A DNA stretch of 64,000 nucleotides from Piezodorus guildinii (GCA_023052935.1 CM041294.1:11022414-11086413), one strand, 5' to 3'; shown: positions 18,414 to 30,233, counted from the first letter of the stretch. The notes: generated from the letters alone by a model not told the origin. Program-made: numbers and translations.

Positions 18414-20414
18414 ATGAAATTCATAAACAAGAAAGAGTGCCTAGGAATATTTTTCGATATCGAAAAAGCTTTCGATACGATTTGGCGCCCTCTAGTCTTG
18501 AAACAACTAAATGAGTGGGGCATGGTAGGTGCACTTCCTTTATTTATTCAAAACTTTCTCCTGTCAAGGTACATCCAAGTTAGAGTTGCAGACAAACTAT
18601 TATCCAAAAGTCTTATTGAAAATGGTATTCCCCAGGGCAGTGTCTTAAGTGGAACATTGTTTATGATAGCAATTAGTAATATCCATAAAGCTCTCACCAA
18701 CAGATCCTTAAAATCCTTCCTCTTTGTAGATGATCTAGAGATCCTAATAAATTACTCTAGTTCCACAAGAGATAAAGCATTTGTCCAATCCATACTAGAT
18801 CAACTTCAAACCTGGTCACAACAATCAGGACTCAGGTTCTCACCAAATAAAACTAAGTGTATGCTATTTTCAAAGCGAAGACACCCAAGCCCTCCACCTG
18901 AAATCAAGCTATATGACCAGGCTCTATCCTTCCACAATGAGTGCAAATTCTTAGGACTCATCCTCGACTCCAAGCTGACATGGGGCTCACATATAAAAAA
19001 CATAAAGGAACAATGCCTGAAGCGACTTAATGTGTTGAAAGTCCTTGCAGAAACAAGTTGGGGATCTGACAGAACTAGATTACTTCAGATATACCAATGT
19101 ATCGTCGAATCAAAACTTGATCATGCCAGTCCTGTGTACGGGTCAGCAAAATCAAGAATTTTAACACAACTGGACACAATCCACCACACAGGCCTCCGGA
19201 TTGCTATTGGTGCCTTCAGGACAAGTCCAGGGCTTAGCCTGTGTGCAGAATCTGGAATTCCACCACTTAAGTTCAGGCGTATGCAATTAGCATGTAATTA
19301 TATCTCATCACTGGCCACACAACCCGATAACCCTGCCTACAAATATATATACCAAGCCAAGTACAAAACAGTTTATCAGAATAATCCGAGCAAACCAGCA
19401 CTATTAGGAATAAGATCGAGGGCTTACGTCGAAGAACTTCTTCACATGCATCTCAATAAGACAACAGAAACAATAGAAGCACCATGGGACCAAACAGTAC
19501 CAAGAACAAACTTAACTCTGACAAAGTATAACAAAACTGACACACCGCACTATGTACTAAGAGAAAAATACAATGAAATTATATGTGATCATTCAGATTA
19601 CACAAAAATATTCACAGACGGCTCCAAAATAAATTATCAAGTTGGGCTGTCTATTGTTACACCCGTAAGTATCCTTAAATTCAAACTGCCTAATCTAAGT
19701 AGCGTATATACTGCGGAACTTGTAGCAATATTAAATGCACTTGAATTCATTAGGTCACGTGATGAGTCAAAGTTCGTTATATGCACCGATTCCCTATCCG
19801 CCCTTAAGAGCCTTCATAATATTTGCATTGATAACCCACTAATTAATAAGATCAGAAAATATGTGGGAGATTTAAAAATACTGAAAAAAGAACTAGTGTT
19901 CTTGTGGATTCCATCCCACGTAGGCATTGATGGCAATGAGGAAGCGGATCGGGCTGCGAAAGAAGCTGCATTGTCAAACGTCCAAATCCACCCAACTTAC
20001 ATCAAGGAAGACGTAAAAAATTACCTTAAGGTCAAAATATATCAGGCATGGGAACAGATGTGGTCGGAACTTGACAACACCAATAAATTAAGAAATATCA
20101 AGCAATCGCCTGATCCATGGAATACATCATTGCGAAGTAATCGCCGCGAGGAAACTGCTTTGGCGAGACTTCACATCGGACATAGCAGGCTCACACATCT
20201 CCATCTCATCCTCAGGCAGCCCGTACCAATGTGTGACTTGTGTAGAGTGCCTCTCTCAATAAAACACATAATTGAGAACTGCCCCAAATTTCATGTACAA
20301 ATGGATAAACTTAACCTAGCTAGATCGTTGAGTGAGAGCTTGAAGGACTCTAGTGAAACAGTTAGTTCACTGATCAGGTTCGTCAAAGAATGTTCTCTGC
20401 TCCCGGAACTATAA
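18414..20414 (+). CDS. I-superfamily LINE ORF2, 5'-truncated: RT + RNase H + CCHC
   Basis: Open for 666 codons without a stop, the best-preserved LINE frame here. RT motif A FFDIEKAFD (13-21), motif B IPQGSVLSG (72-80), motif C FVDD (104-107). RNase H with D402 (TDGS), E435 (TAEL), D459 (TDS) and D512 (NEEAD), the latter after IPSHVGIDG. C-terminal zinc motif C607-x2-C610...H618-x4-C623. The endonuclease and the first RT blocks are missing: the ATG at 18414 lies just before motif A and a stop is 9 nt upstream, so the start is a truncation effect, not a true start. RNase H points to the I/R1/LOA side, not Jockey. Confidence 0.9.
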   Translation: MKFINKKECLGIFFDIEKAFDTIWRPLVLKQLNEWGMVGALPLFIQNFLLSRYIQVRVADKLLSKSLIENGIPQGSVLSGTLFMIAISNIHKALTNRSLKSFLFVDDLEILINYSSSTRDKAFVQSILDQLQTWSQQSGLRFSPNKTKCMLFSKRRHPSPPPEIKLYDQALSFHNECKFLGLILDSKLTWGSHIKNIKEQCLKRLNVLKVLAETSWGSDRTRLLQIYQCIVESKLDHASPVYGSAKSRILTQLDTIHHTGLRIAIGAFRTSPGLSLCAESGIPPLKFRRMQLACNYISSLATQPDNPAYKYIYQAKYKTVYQNNPSKPALLGIRSRAYVEELLHMHLNKTTETIEAPWDQTVPRTNLTLTKYNKTDTPHYVLREKYNEIICDHSDYTKIFTDGSKINYQVGLSIVTPVSILKFKLPNLSSVYTAELVAILNALEFIRSRDESKFVICTDSLSALKSLHNICIDNPLINKIRKYVGDLKILKKELVFLWIPSHVGIDGNEEADRAAKEAALSNVQIHPTYIKEDVKNYLKVKIYQAWEQMWSELDNTNKLRNIKQSPDPWNTSLRSNRREETALARLHIGHSRLTHLHLILRQPVPMCDLCRVPLSIKHIIENCPKFHVQMDKLNLARSLSESLKDSSETVSSLIRFVKECSLLPEL

Positions 20415-20477
20415 GAAACAAAAATAAAGAAAGAAAGAAAACAAAAAAATAATAGTAGTAATAAAAAAAAAAAAAAC

Positions 20478-20527
<50 letters not shown>

Positions 20528-20712
20528 TAAATAAATAAAGAAAAAATTGGAATAAATCCACTAATTCAGAATGTGTCAACAAAAGAATAATAAAAAAATA
20601 ATAAACAATAAAAAAAAGAATAAATAAATAAATTTAAAAATAAATAAATAAATAAAAAAAATAGAAGGAAAAATAAATAAATAAAAAGAAGAAAAAAGAG
20701 TAAAACAAATCT
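20415..20712. repeat. A-rich LINE tail and low-complexity DNA
   Basis: Follows the stop of the I-type LINE: AATAAAGAAAG-type sequence, an A run (20463-20476), (TA)n at 20478-20521, then AAATAAATAA-type repeats. It is probably the 3' tail grown by slippage. Confidence 0.75.
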
Positions 20713-20799
20713 GTTACTACAAATTTATTCGGTGCTAATAACCAAGAGGTTGAGCACCTACTCCAATACCCTAACCCTATTAGCTAATTGCCTATCATA

Positions 20800-20855
20800 A
20801 TACCAGTTATAGCCTAAAATAGTTCTTTGGAAATAATAAACCATTGTGTAATATG
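20800..20855 (+). repeat. Family B fragment
   Basis: tttggaaataataaaccatt with gtgtaat, directly before SINE-1. Confidence 0.6.
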
Positions 20856-21068
20856 GCATCCTATGCTCAAAATCGTAAGTTCAAACCTGGCAGATGGTCC
20901 TAGATTTTTAAATACAATACAAACTATCCTAGGCTATGTGTCGTCCTTCGGAGGCGACGTAAAACGGTTAATGTTTACAATCCTATTTAAACCTAATAGG
21001 CAAAATTTAGGATTCCCGCCGTTTAGAATAAACCACAGTAGCATAGAAGTGAAGGTAAATGAGTAAAC
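20856..21068 (+). mobile_element. SINE-1 copy, diverged
   Basis: B box gttcaaacctgg, body gtcgtccttcggaggcgacg, end ggcaaaatttaggattccc and aaccacagtagcata. Older than its relatives judging by the differences. Confidence 0.75.
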
Positions 21069-21085
21069 AAAAAAAGTTTCCGTAA

Positions 21086-21312
21086 TTTTTTTTTTTTTTT
21101 TTTTTTTTGTCCACTCCTACCTCGCCTTTGAAGGCTATACGGGGGTTCTCTCGGGCCAGGGGGTGAGGGCGGGGGATATATGCCGAGATAAAATCCCCCA
21201 GCACGAGAGTCGAACTCGTAATTATTTTGGTTTTCACTTTTCGGTTATCTGTTGCTAGGCAACGCGTGCTCACAGCAACGCGCGCTAACACGCTCGGACA
21301 CCCCGCCCCCTT
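21086..21312 (-). mobile_element. SINE-3 copy (class II tRNA-derived)
   Basis: Reverse-oriented: poly-T at 21086-21108 is the poly-A. The head on the minus strand has ggtgtccgagcgtg (A-box like) and gagttcgactctcg (B-box like) set far apart, as in a tRNA with a long variable arm (Ser/Leu type). Body shared with 21957-22045. Confidence 0.7.
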
Positions 21313-21883
21313 CCGTATTTAGGTGTAAACTCTCCCAACCACTATCTTAAGTATTATATAAAAAAGATATCATAAGAAATCATCATTTGATTTGGCCAAT
21401 GGTTCGGCCCTAAGAACTTACAGACTCTGAAGATAGCTCAGATCATGTAGTCGAAACTTTGACAGAACTAAATAAACTATCGAGACTGACATCCGATTAT
21501 TTTTCCTATCATTATACAAACATTTCACCTTTAATGTAATAATGGTAATGAACAACTAATTTTTTTTAACAACACGGAGGAAAAGTCACAGAACAAGAGC
21601 TCGGCAATTACTGGGAGAGGCGAAGTCCGAACTAGAGTGAGGGTGGACAGGCTAATGCAGACGGCGGCATCTCATTCCATTACAAATATTAGCTCGACTG
21701 ATTGATCGTGCTCCGGCAATCTGTCTGTCGAGTCGAGGCGGGGGCGTTAAGATGGTGGCCTCCCGGAAGCCTATCAGCTCGGCTTCCTTTGGACAAACAA
21801 GAGGAACGGAGAACTTCTTTAAGCAAACTCGAAGAACAAACAACGAAGGGGTGAAGTGAATGAGATGCGAAATTATCTTAGAT

Positions 21884-21886
<3 letters not shown>
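21313..21886. other. No gene seen
   Basis: Mixed composition; a somewhat GC-rich part at 21600-21840 without a recognisable domain. Confidence 0.4.
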
Positions 21887-21957
<71 letters not shown>

Positions 21958-22045
21958 TTCAGCCTTACCTCACTTCACATTTGTAGGTTATAAGGATTTT
22001 TTTCGGACCGGGGGTGATGGCAGGGGATTATAGCCAGAGTTAAAA
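21887..22045 (-). mobile_element. SINE-3 3' part with a 70-nt T run
   Basis: T run 21887-21956 (poly-A on the minus strand) followed by cttacctcacttcacatttg and ggaccgggggtgatggcagg, matching 21110-21175. The head is missing. Confidence 0.7.
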
Positions 22046-23160
22046 GCGCAGAGTTCTTTATTTGGTACCCATTTTAGCTTGGATGACATTAAGAGCAAGA
22101 CTTGAGGTCCTTTTCTGTACTTGATAATGGCTATCGATTAACAATATCCGAAGCTATATCTGTGTCCCTTGAATAAAAGTGTAGACGTGTATTTATTTAT
22201 GTCAGCACCCCCTTCAACATAAATAACTTTAAATTATATTTGTATTCAATAAAAGTTGTGCGTTTTCGCACCAAATAAATTTTACATTGGCTAAAAGTAA
22301 GGTAGCGGTTATTTTTACCTTTAGCAAAGCGCCATTATTAGATGAGAAGGTAGGGAGCACCAGCTCTGTATATTAGATACCTCTGAACCCTATTCACCCC
22401 CATCTCCTGCTACCCCAGAAAACTGTTTTAGCCCCGCTCTGGAGGAATATCGAATCAAGGACTAGCGATAAAGGTAAGTAGATGAGGGGAACTGGGCCCA
22501 CAGAATTAGGTGGCGGGTGATAACACTATAAGGGGGGGGGGGTCCAAAACATCGCTCCTTCCTAAGGTATTTATGGAGGGGGAGAGGGTTCAATATTTAT
22601 GGAGATCACTAGGGAAAGGGTTCATACCCAACCCTATCAGTTTACAGCTCCGTATTATAACAACTCTAGTTTATATTTTACATAATGTCAATTCAAAATA
22701 ACAGTTAAAAAGTATCTTTTTGGTTTATTATTTTTAATAATGAACCTTTGTAATCGACCAAAAAAAATTATTCCCTCTCCCATTCCCTCAAAATCAGGCG
22801 TAGAGCCTTAATAAGGAATACAAAATCCCGTTGTCCGCCTTCTGCGGCATTTCTCCTATAAATAATAAACTATTTTGTAATAATTTGCAACCTCTTTTTT
22901 TCTTTACTTTTCCACTGTTGTGGCTAATTCTTAAGTGAAGTTTTATGAATAAAAGTGACGTTAAACGAATAAAAACAATGAAACGATTTATCCCAGACGG
23001 GTGTGTTTACTTACTGAAAACTATTTACTTCCTAATATTTTCGTTCATTTTTCTCTTCTTAACTAATAATTAAATTCCAGATTTGAACAGAGAAAAGTGA
23101 TATTTTCAATATTTATTACCATATCTTTCTATAACGAAAATTGGTTTGATCAGATTTGGT
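22046..23160. other. No gene; family B piece and G run
   Basis: A G run at 22532-22541. tttggtttattatttttaat at about 22720 recurs at 36360, and family B (aataataaactattttgtaa) at about 22858. No protein recognised. Confidence 0.45.
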
Positions 23161-23164
23161 GATA

Positions 23165-23600
23165 TTATTTTTTAATATTTATTTATTGGAATTTAAAACT
23201 GTATAACAAGTAATACAACAAGTAAATTTGAATGAAATATAAAAAGGTATGAAACACATGTAGAGAAGCTTCCCAATGGAAGCACTCTAAAAATATTCTA
23301 AACTAGAAGGTCCCGGGGCCATCTCCTTTTCAGACGCCTCGGAGGATTGTCAGGAATTGAAGAGGAAGATTGAAACGAAAGGATCAGGGTGGGAATGGAG
23401 TATTTCATGAAAGGATTGATACCTTTTACGGGCCAAATCAGCAACATATGGGACATTAAGGTCTTTATGGATTAGTGTATTCGTGACAAAATAAGGAGCA
23501 TTGAGGATTTTACGAAGGATTTTGGGTTGTAGGGATTGGATACGGGAAGAATTTGATCGTTTAGTAGAAGAGCCCCAAAGCTCTACTCCGATATTAAAAT
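23165..23600 (-). pseudogene. Jockey-type LINE J2, 3' end
   Basis: Minus strand C-terminus of RT: ...RYQSF, NPPRRLKRRW-like ending, then 3' UTR with tttacaactgtata-type sequence. Same family as 43946-44600 and 51660-52980. 5'-truncated near 23600 with a WGSST-like codon run. Confidence 0.65.
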
Positions 23601-23749
23601 TTAATTACAAAATTTTACTGGAAAGTGCAAAAAATGCAATTTAGTGCAATAAAAATAAAAAAACGTTCAATTTAGCCAAAAAAGGGCCAAACGTACAATC
23701 TCGAGCATGTAAAATTTTAATATATTATTCCTGAATACTTGAAAGGGAT

Positions 23750-24035
23750 GGGATCACCTGTAGCTGGGTGGTTAGCATAACAGCCTGCTATGCCAAAGGT
23801 CACGGGTTCAAACGCGCAAGTGACCCTAGGATTTTTTAATAGGAGTAAAAATCCTTAGTTATGCCGTCCTTCGGAGGGGACGTTAAAAGGTGGTCCCGAG
23901 CCTGTGCGATGTCAGGTACTCGTTAAAGATCCCTATCCTAATAAAACCTGAATAGGCAAAATTTAGGACTCCCACTGTAGCATCGTCCGATTAGCCACAG
24001 TAGCATAAAGTGGCTTTAAATAAATAAACAAACAA
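23750..24035 (+). mobile_element. SINE-1, full length, 13-bp TSD
   Basis: Reference copy: head ggatcacctgtagctgggtg, A box tagctgggtggttagca, B box gggttcaaacgc, body, tail aaataaataaacaaacaaac. Target duplication acttgaaagggat at 23737-23749 and 24036-24048. Confidence 0.92.
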
Positions 24036-24048
24036 ACTTGAAAGGGAT

Positions 24049-24959
24049 AGCTGTTACGCACTTTAAGAAGCCGATACGCACAAGCAAATAGAACGTGCGA
24101 AATCATGGAAATCCGGTCTCTACCTATCACACAATATACCAGCGTTTAAATACGATCTCAGTAACAGAACCATGATAGATTTTTAAAAATAACCATTACT
24201 TAAAAAAAAAAAAAATGGAAGAAGTTTTCAATTAAATTTATCGATCCCAGACGACCCCTTCAATAATTCTTCCCAAGTTGAAAGTTTGGATCTATTCCTG
24301 ACAAATCTAAAAAAGAAATATTTTTCCTATTTCTCGGTTAGGAAAAAATAACAAGGGTCTCAGGCTATAAATATCCGGTTGAAGCAGCCCTCTCCACTCC
24401 ACGCCCTAGCAATCCCTGGCCCTTAACGTATCTCTCTCCTCTACCAAAACAAAATGAATATTACAAACTTGGCAAAGGGACTTAACAAAAAAGTTATATA
24501 TGTACTGTTCTTTGTATATTTATAACATCAGAAACATAATTTTTTTTTAAAATATTATATTGAAACAACACTTAATGGTCCAGTAAAAAATACACATTTC
24601 AAATAGTCTAAACTATAAATTCCAAAACACTCCAAACACTGCAATGCAAAAGTTTTTAGACGAACTATGGTTTACATCAATAAACCGTTAATAACCTATT
24701 TGAATACCTAATTAAAATGTAGCTATCTTATTATTATTTGTATTTATAAACTAATTTGCTAATTAGGTGTAAGAAAGGTTTATGATTATGGTAAATGACA
24801 AGAAATAATTTGATTCAATCTAATTAAATCCAGTTACATAGGCAAAACAAAAAATTATTTAAACAAAAGAATTTGCCAAAAAAAATACACCATACTTACC
24901 CGTAAATCGTTTTCCTCCGTTAAATTATCGGAGAATGCCACATCCCTCGACCATCATTT
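24049..24959. other. No gene seen
   Basis: AT-rich. Nothing recognised on either strand. Confidence 0.4.
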
Positions 24960-25197
24960 GGTTTTGACAATCCTAATATTCTAGCCACCTTATTTAATTG
25001 TAATATTGTACATTTTTTGTTTTATTTTTTATCTGTATAATTAAAAAAAAACTGTTAAAAATACATGCTCTAGTATGTATGAAGGGAAAAACAGTTTAGG
25101 GTTTTTACATCAACCCCTCCATACCACCAACTGATGTTTTCGGTTTTTCTTCAGTTTATGCTTGACTGACATGGCTCACGAATGGTTCGTTTATATA
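24960..25197. mobile_element. Penelope-like inner fragment
   Basis: The part 25080-25197 resembles 37090-37205: acccctcca-tacca, cttcagtttatgcttga, acatggctca. In 14593-14605 and 55608-55620 the same catggctcagta motif joins a Penelope terminal repeat, so this is probably its inner border. Confidence 0.5.
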
Positions 25198-25335
25198 TCT
25201 GTGGCGGTCGTGAACGACTGGATAACTCGAGTTATACAAAAAATGAGTTAAATCCGCGTATCGCTCCCTCAGACCGTCTCCCACGTCGTGTTAAATTGCT
25301 TAAAGAAATTTCTAGATGGAAGAAATATTTAAATA
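25198..25335. mobile_element. MITE-G, left end
   Basis: GTGGCGGTCGTGAA end followed by body shared with 49187-49431 (cgcgtatcgctccctcagac, ttaaagaaatttc). No right end. Confidence 0.75.
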
Positions 25336-25676
25336 TTTCTAGAAATGTTCAATATTTAAAATAATAATTCAAAAAATGCTAAATAATGCATAAAGCCAAA
25401 GGATACAAAGAGGTAATATTAAGAAAGATGCCTACTTGATATTCCCGTCAGAGCTATTCTGATAGTATCTACCTTTTCTCGTCCCCATTCGTCAACATCA
25501 ACATGAAATCCATTCACATCCGGCGGTCGTCAACAATATTTATGAATGGGAGAGCCATCAATTATGAATGGAGGGACTCTTCAAGACAATGGCTAACCAT
25601 TTTTACTTTCCAAGGTCTCAAGCTTCAATTGACGTCAAACAGAGAAAATGCATACAGTAGTGAACAATTGAGCGCA
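25336..25676. other. No gene seen
   Basis: An open frame of 60 codons at 25503-25685 has no recognised domain. Confidence 0.35.
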
Positions 25677-25990
25677 TCATATTAAAGCCCATTAAATATT
25701 ACATCCACATAGCAAGTTAATCGAAATTTTTAAAGCCGTAAAAGGTACAAAATGCATGGTATAAAGTTTTTCTTCAGGTAAGCTGATTTTTATGAAAAGT
25801 TTGCTGTAAAATCTCGGACTTAATGAAAGTTGTCTTGATGAAATATCAGTTTCATAGCGCTAGATTTATCACACACACAGACCTTTTTGCGGGACTTGGT
25901 CATTTGGACTCAGGGGATCCTAAAACATGTATTTCCTTAGAAAACTCAAATTGGAAATTTTTATTTCATGTATAGGTAAGTGAAAATAAA
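25677..25990 (+). repeat. Family A, copy 4 (3' half)
   Basis: From cattaaagcccatta to the (CA) site (25871-25881), gggacttggtcatttggac and ggtaagtgaaaataaa. Confidence 0.75.
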
Positions 25991-26156
25991 AAAAAAGAAA
26001 GAAAGAAAAAAGCGAAATTATACTCACAAATACGCCTATAACTCACTTATTTTTGAAGATAGAGAAAAATATGTAGAGAGGTTTAGATTTAGGAAAACGT
26101 GACAAACAGGAAAATTAAAAAGTGCTCCATATATCCAAGTCACATTATTATAGATG

Positions 26157-26298
26157 TGATTCCAACAAAACTCGGTTATTATTTAAGAAAGAGAACAATG
26201 GAAAAGATTAGCAGTTATATATAACAGCTACAAAAACAGTTATACCCTAATAAAGTTATTTGGAAATAATAAACCACTCTGTAATGATTTACAGCGTT
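26157..26298 (+). repeat. Family B repeat
   Basis: Homologous to 17337-17490 (aaagattagcagttatat, gttatttggaaataataaac). Family A starts right after it. Confidence 0.7.
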
Positions 26299-27365
26299 TT
26301 TAACAATTTTTCTTACTAACAAATCTGGTGGGCGCAACCCACGACTTTCACTTACCTCCGTTGTTAAAGTCAATTTAAGAATTTTTATATACATTTGAAG
26401 ATACAAATAAAAGGATCACATGTAGCTGGGTGGCTAGCGTGACAGTTTCCCATGCCAAAGCTCACGGGTTCAAACCCACAGGTGGTCCTAGGATTTTTTA
26501 ATGGGAGTAAAAAATCCTTGGTTACGCCGTCCTTCGGAGGGGACGTTAAAAGGTGGTCCCGAGCCTGTGCGATGTCAGGTACTCGTTAAAGATCCCTATT
26601 CTAATAAAACCTGGATAGGCAAAATTTAGGACTCCCACTGTAGCATCGTCCGATTAGCCATAGTAGCATAAAGTGACGTTAAATGAATAAACAAACAAAC
26701 GATACAAATAAATTGTTAAAGAATTAATTATTTTGAATTTCAATAGAAACATGTGTTTTACTAAGTAATCTATTATATTTTTATCTACAACAATCAGTTA
26801 GTTTTAACGACTTTTCATCACTCTCCATTAACCTTTAAAATACAGTGAATTAGATAATATTTTTCCTAAAATCTTTAGCTATCCAACGGTATATTACACA
26901 TCTATATTACTATTCTTGTATTCAAAAATACAAAAATTGCATATAAAAATATGTTTGCACTTGTTCCATTTAGTTATTTATCAAATTCGCCCAACTTGCT
27001 TATTTACCCGTTATTTATCAGTGCTAATAAGAAAATGTACCTAATTTTCTTATACCTACTAAATTAAAGGTACTTTAGAGGAAGAAAATTTAAAATATCG
27101 GCATTTAAGCCCTATCAGACTATTTCAATCATAATGAAACCTACATTATATTGAAGCCCATCAAATTTTACAGTGATATATGGAGTTTAATCAAAATCGT
27201 CAGAGCCGTTTTTGAGAAAATCTTAAAAAGGTGCAAATGCATGGTATAAAGTAGATCTTCTGGTAAGGATTTTGATGAAAAAGGTTTTTTGACGGCTGGG
27301 GCGTATAGTTGTCTTAAATGTGAAATTACAGTTTCATAGGACTTTCCGTTTTTGCTCGGAAGTTA

Positions 27366-27406
<41 letters not shown>

Positions 27407-27515
27407 GACCTTTTTGCGGGACTTGGTTATTTGGACTCAGGGGAACCTAAAACGTGTATTTCCGTTGAAGACTGGAATTCGAAAATTTTCACGATCGCAA
27501 TACTTTCCTTTACTA
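26299..27515 (+). repeat. Family A, copy 5, near complete, split by SINE-1 and a LINE
   Basis: Starts with aaatctggtgggcgcaaccc and runs to cgatcgcaatacttt. SINE-1 sits at 26412-26700 and a LINE after 27515; the repeat end resumes at 29034-29070. An uninterrupted (CA)n lies at the usual site (27367-27402). Confidence 0.8.
26412..26700 (+). mobile_element. SINE-1, full length, 12-bp TSD
   Basis: Complete head to tail (ggatcacatgtagctgggtg ... aataaacaaacaaac). Target duplication gatacaaataaa at 26400-26411 and 26701-26712, inside family A. Confidence 0.92.
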
Positions 27516-28992
27516 CTGAAACCATTCTACTTTAAAGAAAGCCGTATTCAAATAGTAAATAGTTATACTTATCTAGGCATACAGTTCAGTTCTTCAGGAA
27601 AATTTTTTCAAGCCACAAACGCCGCCATAAAGAAAACTAAACTCGCAATAGGAACAGTTCTGGCAATATAACAAGAAGGTAAATCAGAAAACTGGGACTC
27701 AAAACATATGCTTTATAACTCCATCATCCGTTCCACCTTATTATACTGTGCAGAAATATGGGCTCCACAATACTGTCCCAATTTGGAAACCATAACGATG
27801 GAGTACGTTAAACAAATATACCAATGGTCCAAATATACTCACTCCTAACTACATAGTCAGGCTAGGGGCAGGAATCTCAAGATTAGAAATAGAAGTAGTC
27901 AGAAGAATGTTCAGATGGTGGATTGCTCTATTAAAAATGCCAGATGAGAGGCTACCTAGAATATGTTTTGATCGATTAAGAGAACTCGAAGGCAACAAAA
28001 ATATATGCAATTGGTACTCACAATTAAGAACAAAATTATCAATAGTAGACTTATCGATGATTTTAGAAGAAGATAATCTAAAACCAGAAGAAGCCCGACG
28101 GCATCTCAAAAACATAACCAATAGATTTAAAAATCATTGCCTAAGTATAAATATTAACTCAGCGCTTAACTCAAAATATAACCCAGAATTCAGAAACATA
28201 AGCAGCTTTCTCCAAGGTGAAGAATACCTAAATTTCAGAACACCAATCAAGAAGCACCGCATAGTGAGCCAGCTTAGGGTAGCCAACTTGACAAGACTGG
28301 TAGTGTAGAGTGAGGGGAAATCAAATAAACTGGAGGGGGGGGGGGGTGAAAACTGCACTGTGTGTAATTTACAAAAGCCGGAAAATCTATATCATCTTTT
28401 GATAGAATGCCCAATGTATAAAGATCTTGGGAAGCACTATATATATAAATATATTAATGAGAAAAATAATTCAATCTTAGGAAATCTACTAACAATTGAT
28501 ACTGTGCAGAAACATTTTTTACTATACAGTGGGTAGTTTAAAAATTAGATCGTTTATAATAAATGAGTAAGGTTCATGATATAGATTTTCCTGTTAATGT
28601 CTTATTAAATTTTATTAAAATGTGAAGTGAGATTACTTGTGTTTATTTGTTTTTTCTTTTACTTGTTTTAACAAAATTGTTTACTTAATTTTAATTGTTT
28701 AGAATAATTTACACAACATTATAAATTTGAAACATTTATATTTTCACTAAGGATAACTTTAAATTCCTCAATTGTTCTTTTTTTTTGTTTTGTATATGTA
28801 TTTTTTTTGTTTTGTTTTTCATTTTTGTATTTGGTTTAAAAAAATACGCTTTACTTGTTTATTGTATATTCACAATGCCTGTAAATAATCTCCAATTGTT
28901 TTTTAATTTTGTATTTATAACATATGTACTGTACTGACCAACTCCTTTTGTATGGGGATTACCCCGAAAACAAATAAATATTATTATTATAT

Positions 28993-29033
<41 letters not shown>
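27516..29033 (+). mobile_element. LINE-X 3' end with 15-bp TSD
   Basis: 5'-truncated non-LTR retrotransposon inserted in family A. The duplication tactttccyttacta lies at 27501-27515 and 29034-29048 (one mismatch). The tail is TTATTATTATATTA running into (TA)n at 28983-29033. Confidence 0.88.
27530..28535 (+). pseudogene. LINE-X RT C-terminal domain, broken
   Basis: Readable in pieces: IQIVNSYTYLGIQFSSSGKF (the RT block after YxDD), IIRSTLLYCAEIWAP, LKMPDERLPRICFDRLREL, and the C-terminal zinc motif CTVCNLQKPENLYHLLIEC. In-frame stops near 27669 and 27845, a frame change, and a run of 12 G at 28335-28346 break it. The catalytic motif lies upstream of the truncation. CR1/RTE-like, clade uncertain. 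Confidence 0.75.
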
Positions 29034-29036
<3 letters not shown>

Positions 29037-29070
29037 TTTCCCTTACTATATATTTCAGAAAGTAAAAATC
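29034..29070 (+). repeat. Family A, copy 5, terminal piece
   Basis: The end of family A (ttactatatatttcagaaag) after the LINE-X target duplication. Confidence 0.7.
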
Positions 29071-29697
29071 GTATTATTGCGATTTAATATTAATACCAAC
29101 GACATAGTAAATAAGTAGTCAATTATTAACCAATTTTGCTATTGCTTTGGCTGTCCATCGGCTCCCGGCAGGAGACACCACCGACCTCAACGACAAGAAA
29201 GTGAAAAGAGAACTTTCAAAGGAATGTTAGGCTGAGCTGAGCTGAGTGACGGCCAGCTATTGAAAGTGGTCACGGTGGGTCTAAAATCGTTTTGTATGGT
29301 ACTTCTCGGACCACACAACCATCGCGTCGCCAGCTTCTTTTCACAATAAACACTATTCGGCAGTCAGATAATCGAGGAAGAGTGAGCTAAAGCTGGGATG
29401 GGAAAAAATTCGAATTACTAATCGGAATATTCCACTGGAACACTGAGGCGGATCAAATATTAAGACAGTCTATATAGAGGAGCTGTACCCCAACTGCTGA
29501 GTGTGGAAGTATAAAGCTTGTCTCTTCGCTCCATCATAGTTTGTCAATGCACTCTCAATAATTATTTTACTCATAATATCGAATTGTTTAAAAGTGACAA
29601 AGTAGAATTGATTACATACTCGTACGACATAGTTCGGCATATTTATAAGTAAATTAGAACTTCATCAACTCAAGCAACTATGAAAATAAAGTAATAA
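29071..29697. other. No gene seen
   Basis: 29465-29570 weakly resembles 3790-3890 (an old repeat). No domain recognised. Confidence 0.45.
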
Positions 29698-30233
29698 TAA
29701 TAATAGGCTTAGCGAACCCGAAGGTTCGATGCCGATACCACCAAATTCCGCCTGCACAGACTCGTCCAATGTTCATCATTCAAGCCCAAGCTCTCGAGAT
29801 CAGCCTCAACGCAATCCTCCCATCTCCGCTTTGGCCTACCTTTCGGACGCCTACCAGTCGGATCAGCAAATACCAACTTTCTCGGAATCCCCTTGTCATC
29901 GAGCCCAACAACTTTACTCGCCCATTTGAGTCTCCGCGATGCAATCAGCTCAATTATATTCACAGGATGCAAGTTCCGCAATTCCGCGTCGTGCAACCTT
30001 CTAAACTCCCCAGTGGCCTCATCTCTCTTTGGACCAAATATTTTACGCAATACCTTATTTTCGAAAACCTTAAGCCGTTGTTCAACCTTCAAAGTAAGCG
30101 GCCACGTTTCACATCCGTAAAGAACCATTGGAAGAATAATAGTATTATAAATTCTAATCTTTAAGTTTTTAGCTAGAAGCCGCGAACTAAGTAACTTAGC
30201 AACTGAATAATAACACGCATTTCCCACCTTTAA
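29698..30233 (-). pseudogene. LINE-Y RT C-terminus, 172-codon open frame
   Basis: Best copy of LINE-Y. Minus strand: LKIRIYNTIILPMVLYGCET, FENKVLRKIFGPKRDEATGE, FRRLHDAELRNLHPVNIIEL, KGRPKRRWEDCVEADLESLG. It stops at 29709; the 3' tail is (TTA)n at 29693-29705. The first codons at 30227 include the arm of a hairpin, so the ATG is not a natural start. RT catalytic motif missing by 5' truncation. Confidence 0.82.

Noticed and set aside
23750..23825. Possible tRNA gene
   Set aside because: It is the head of a repeated SINE with target duplications; the acceptor stem does not close convincingly.
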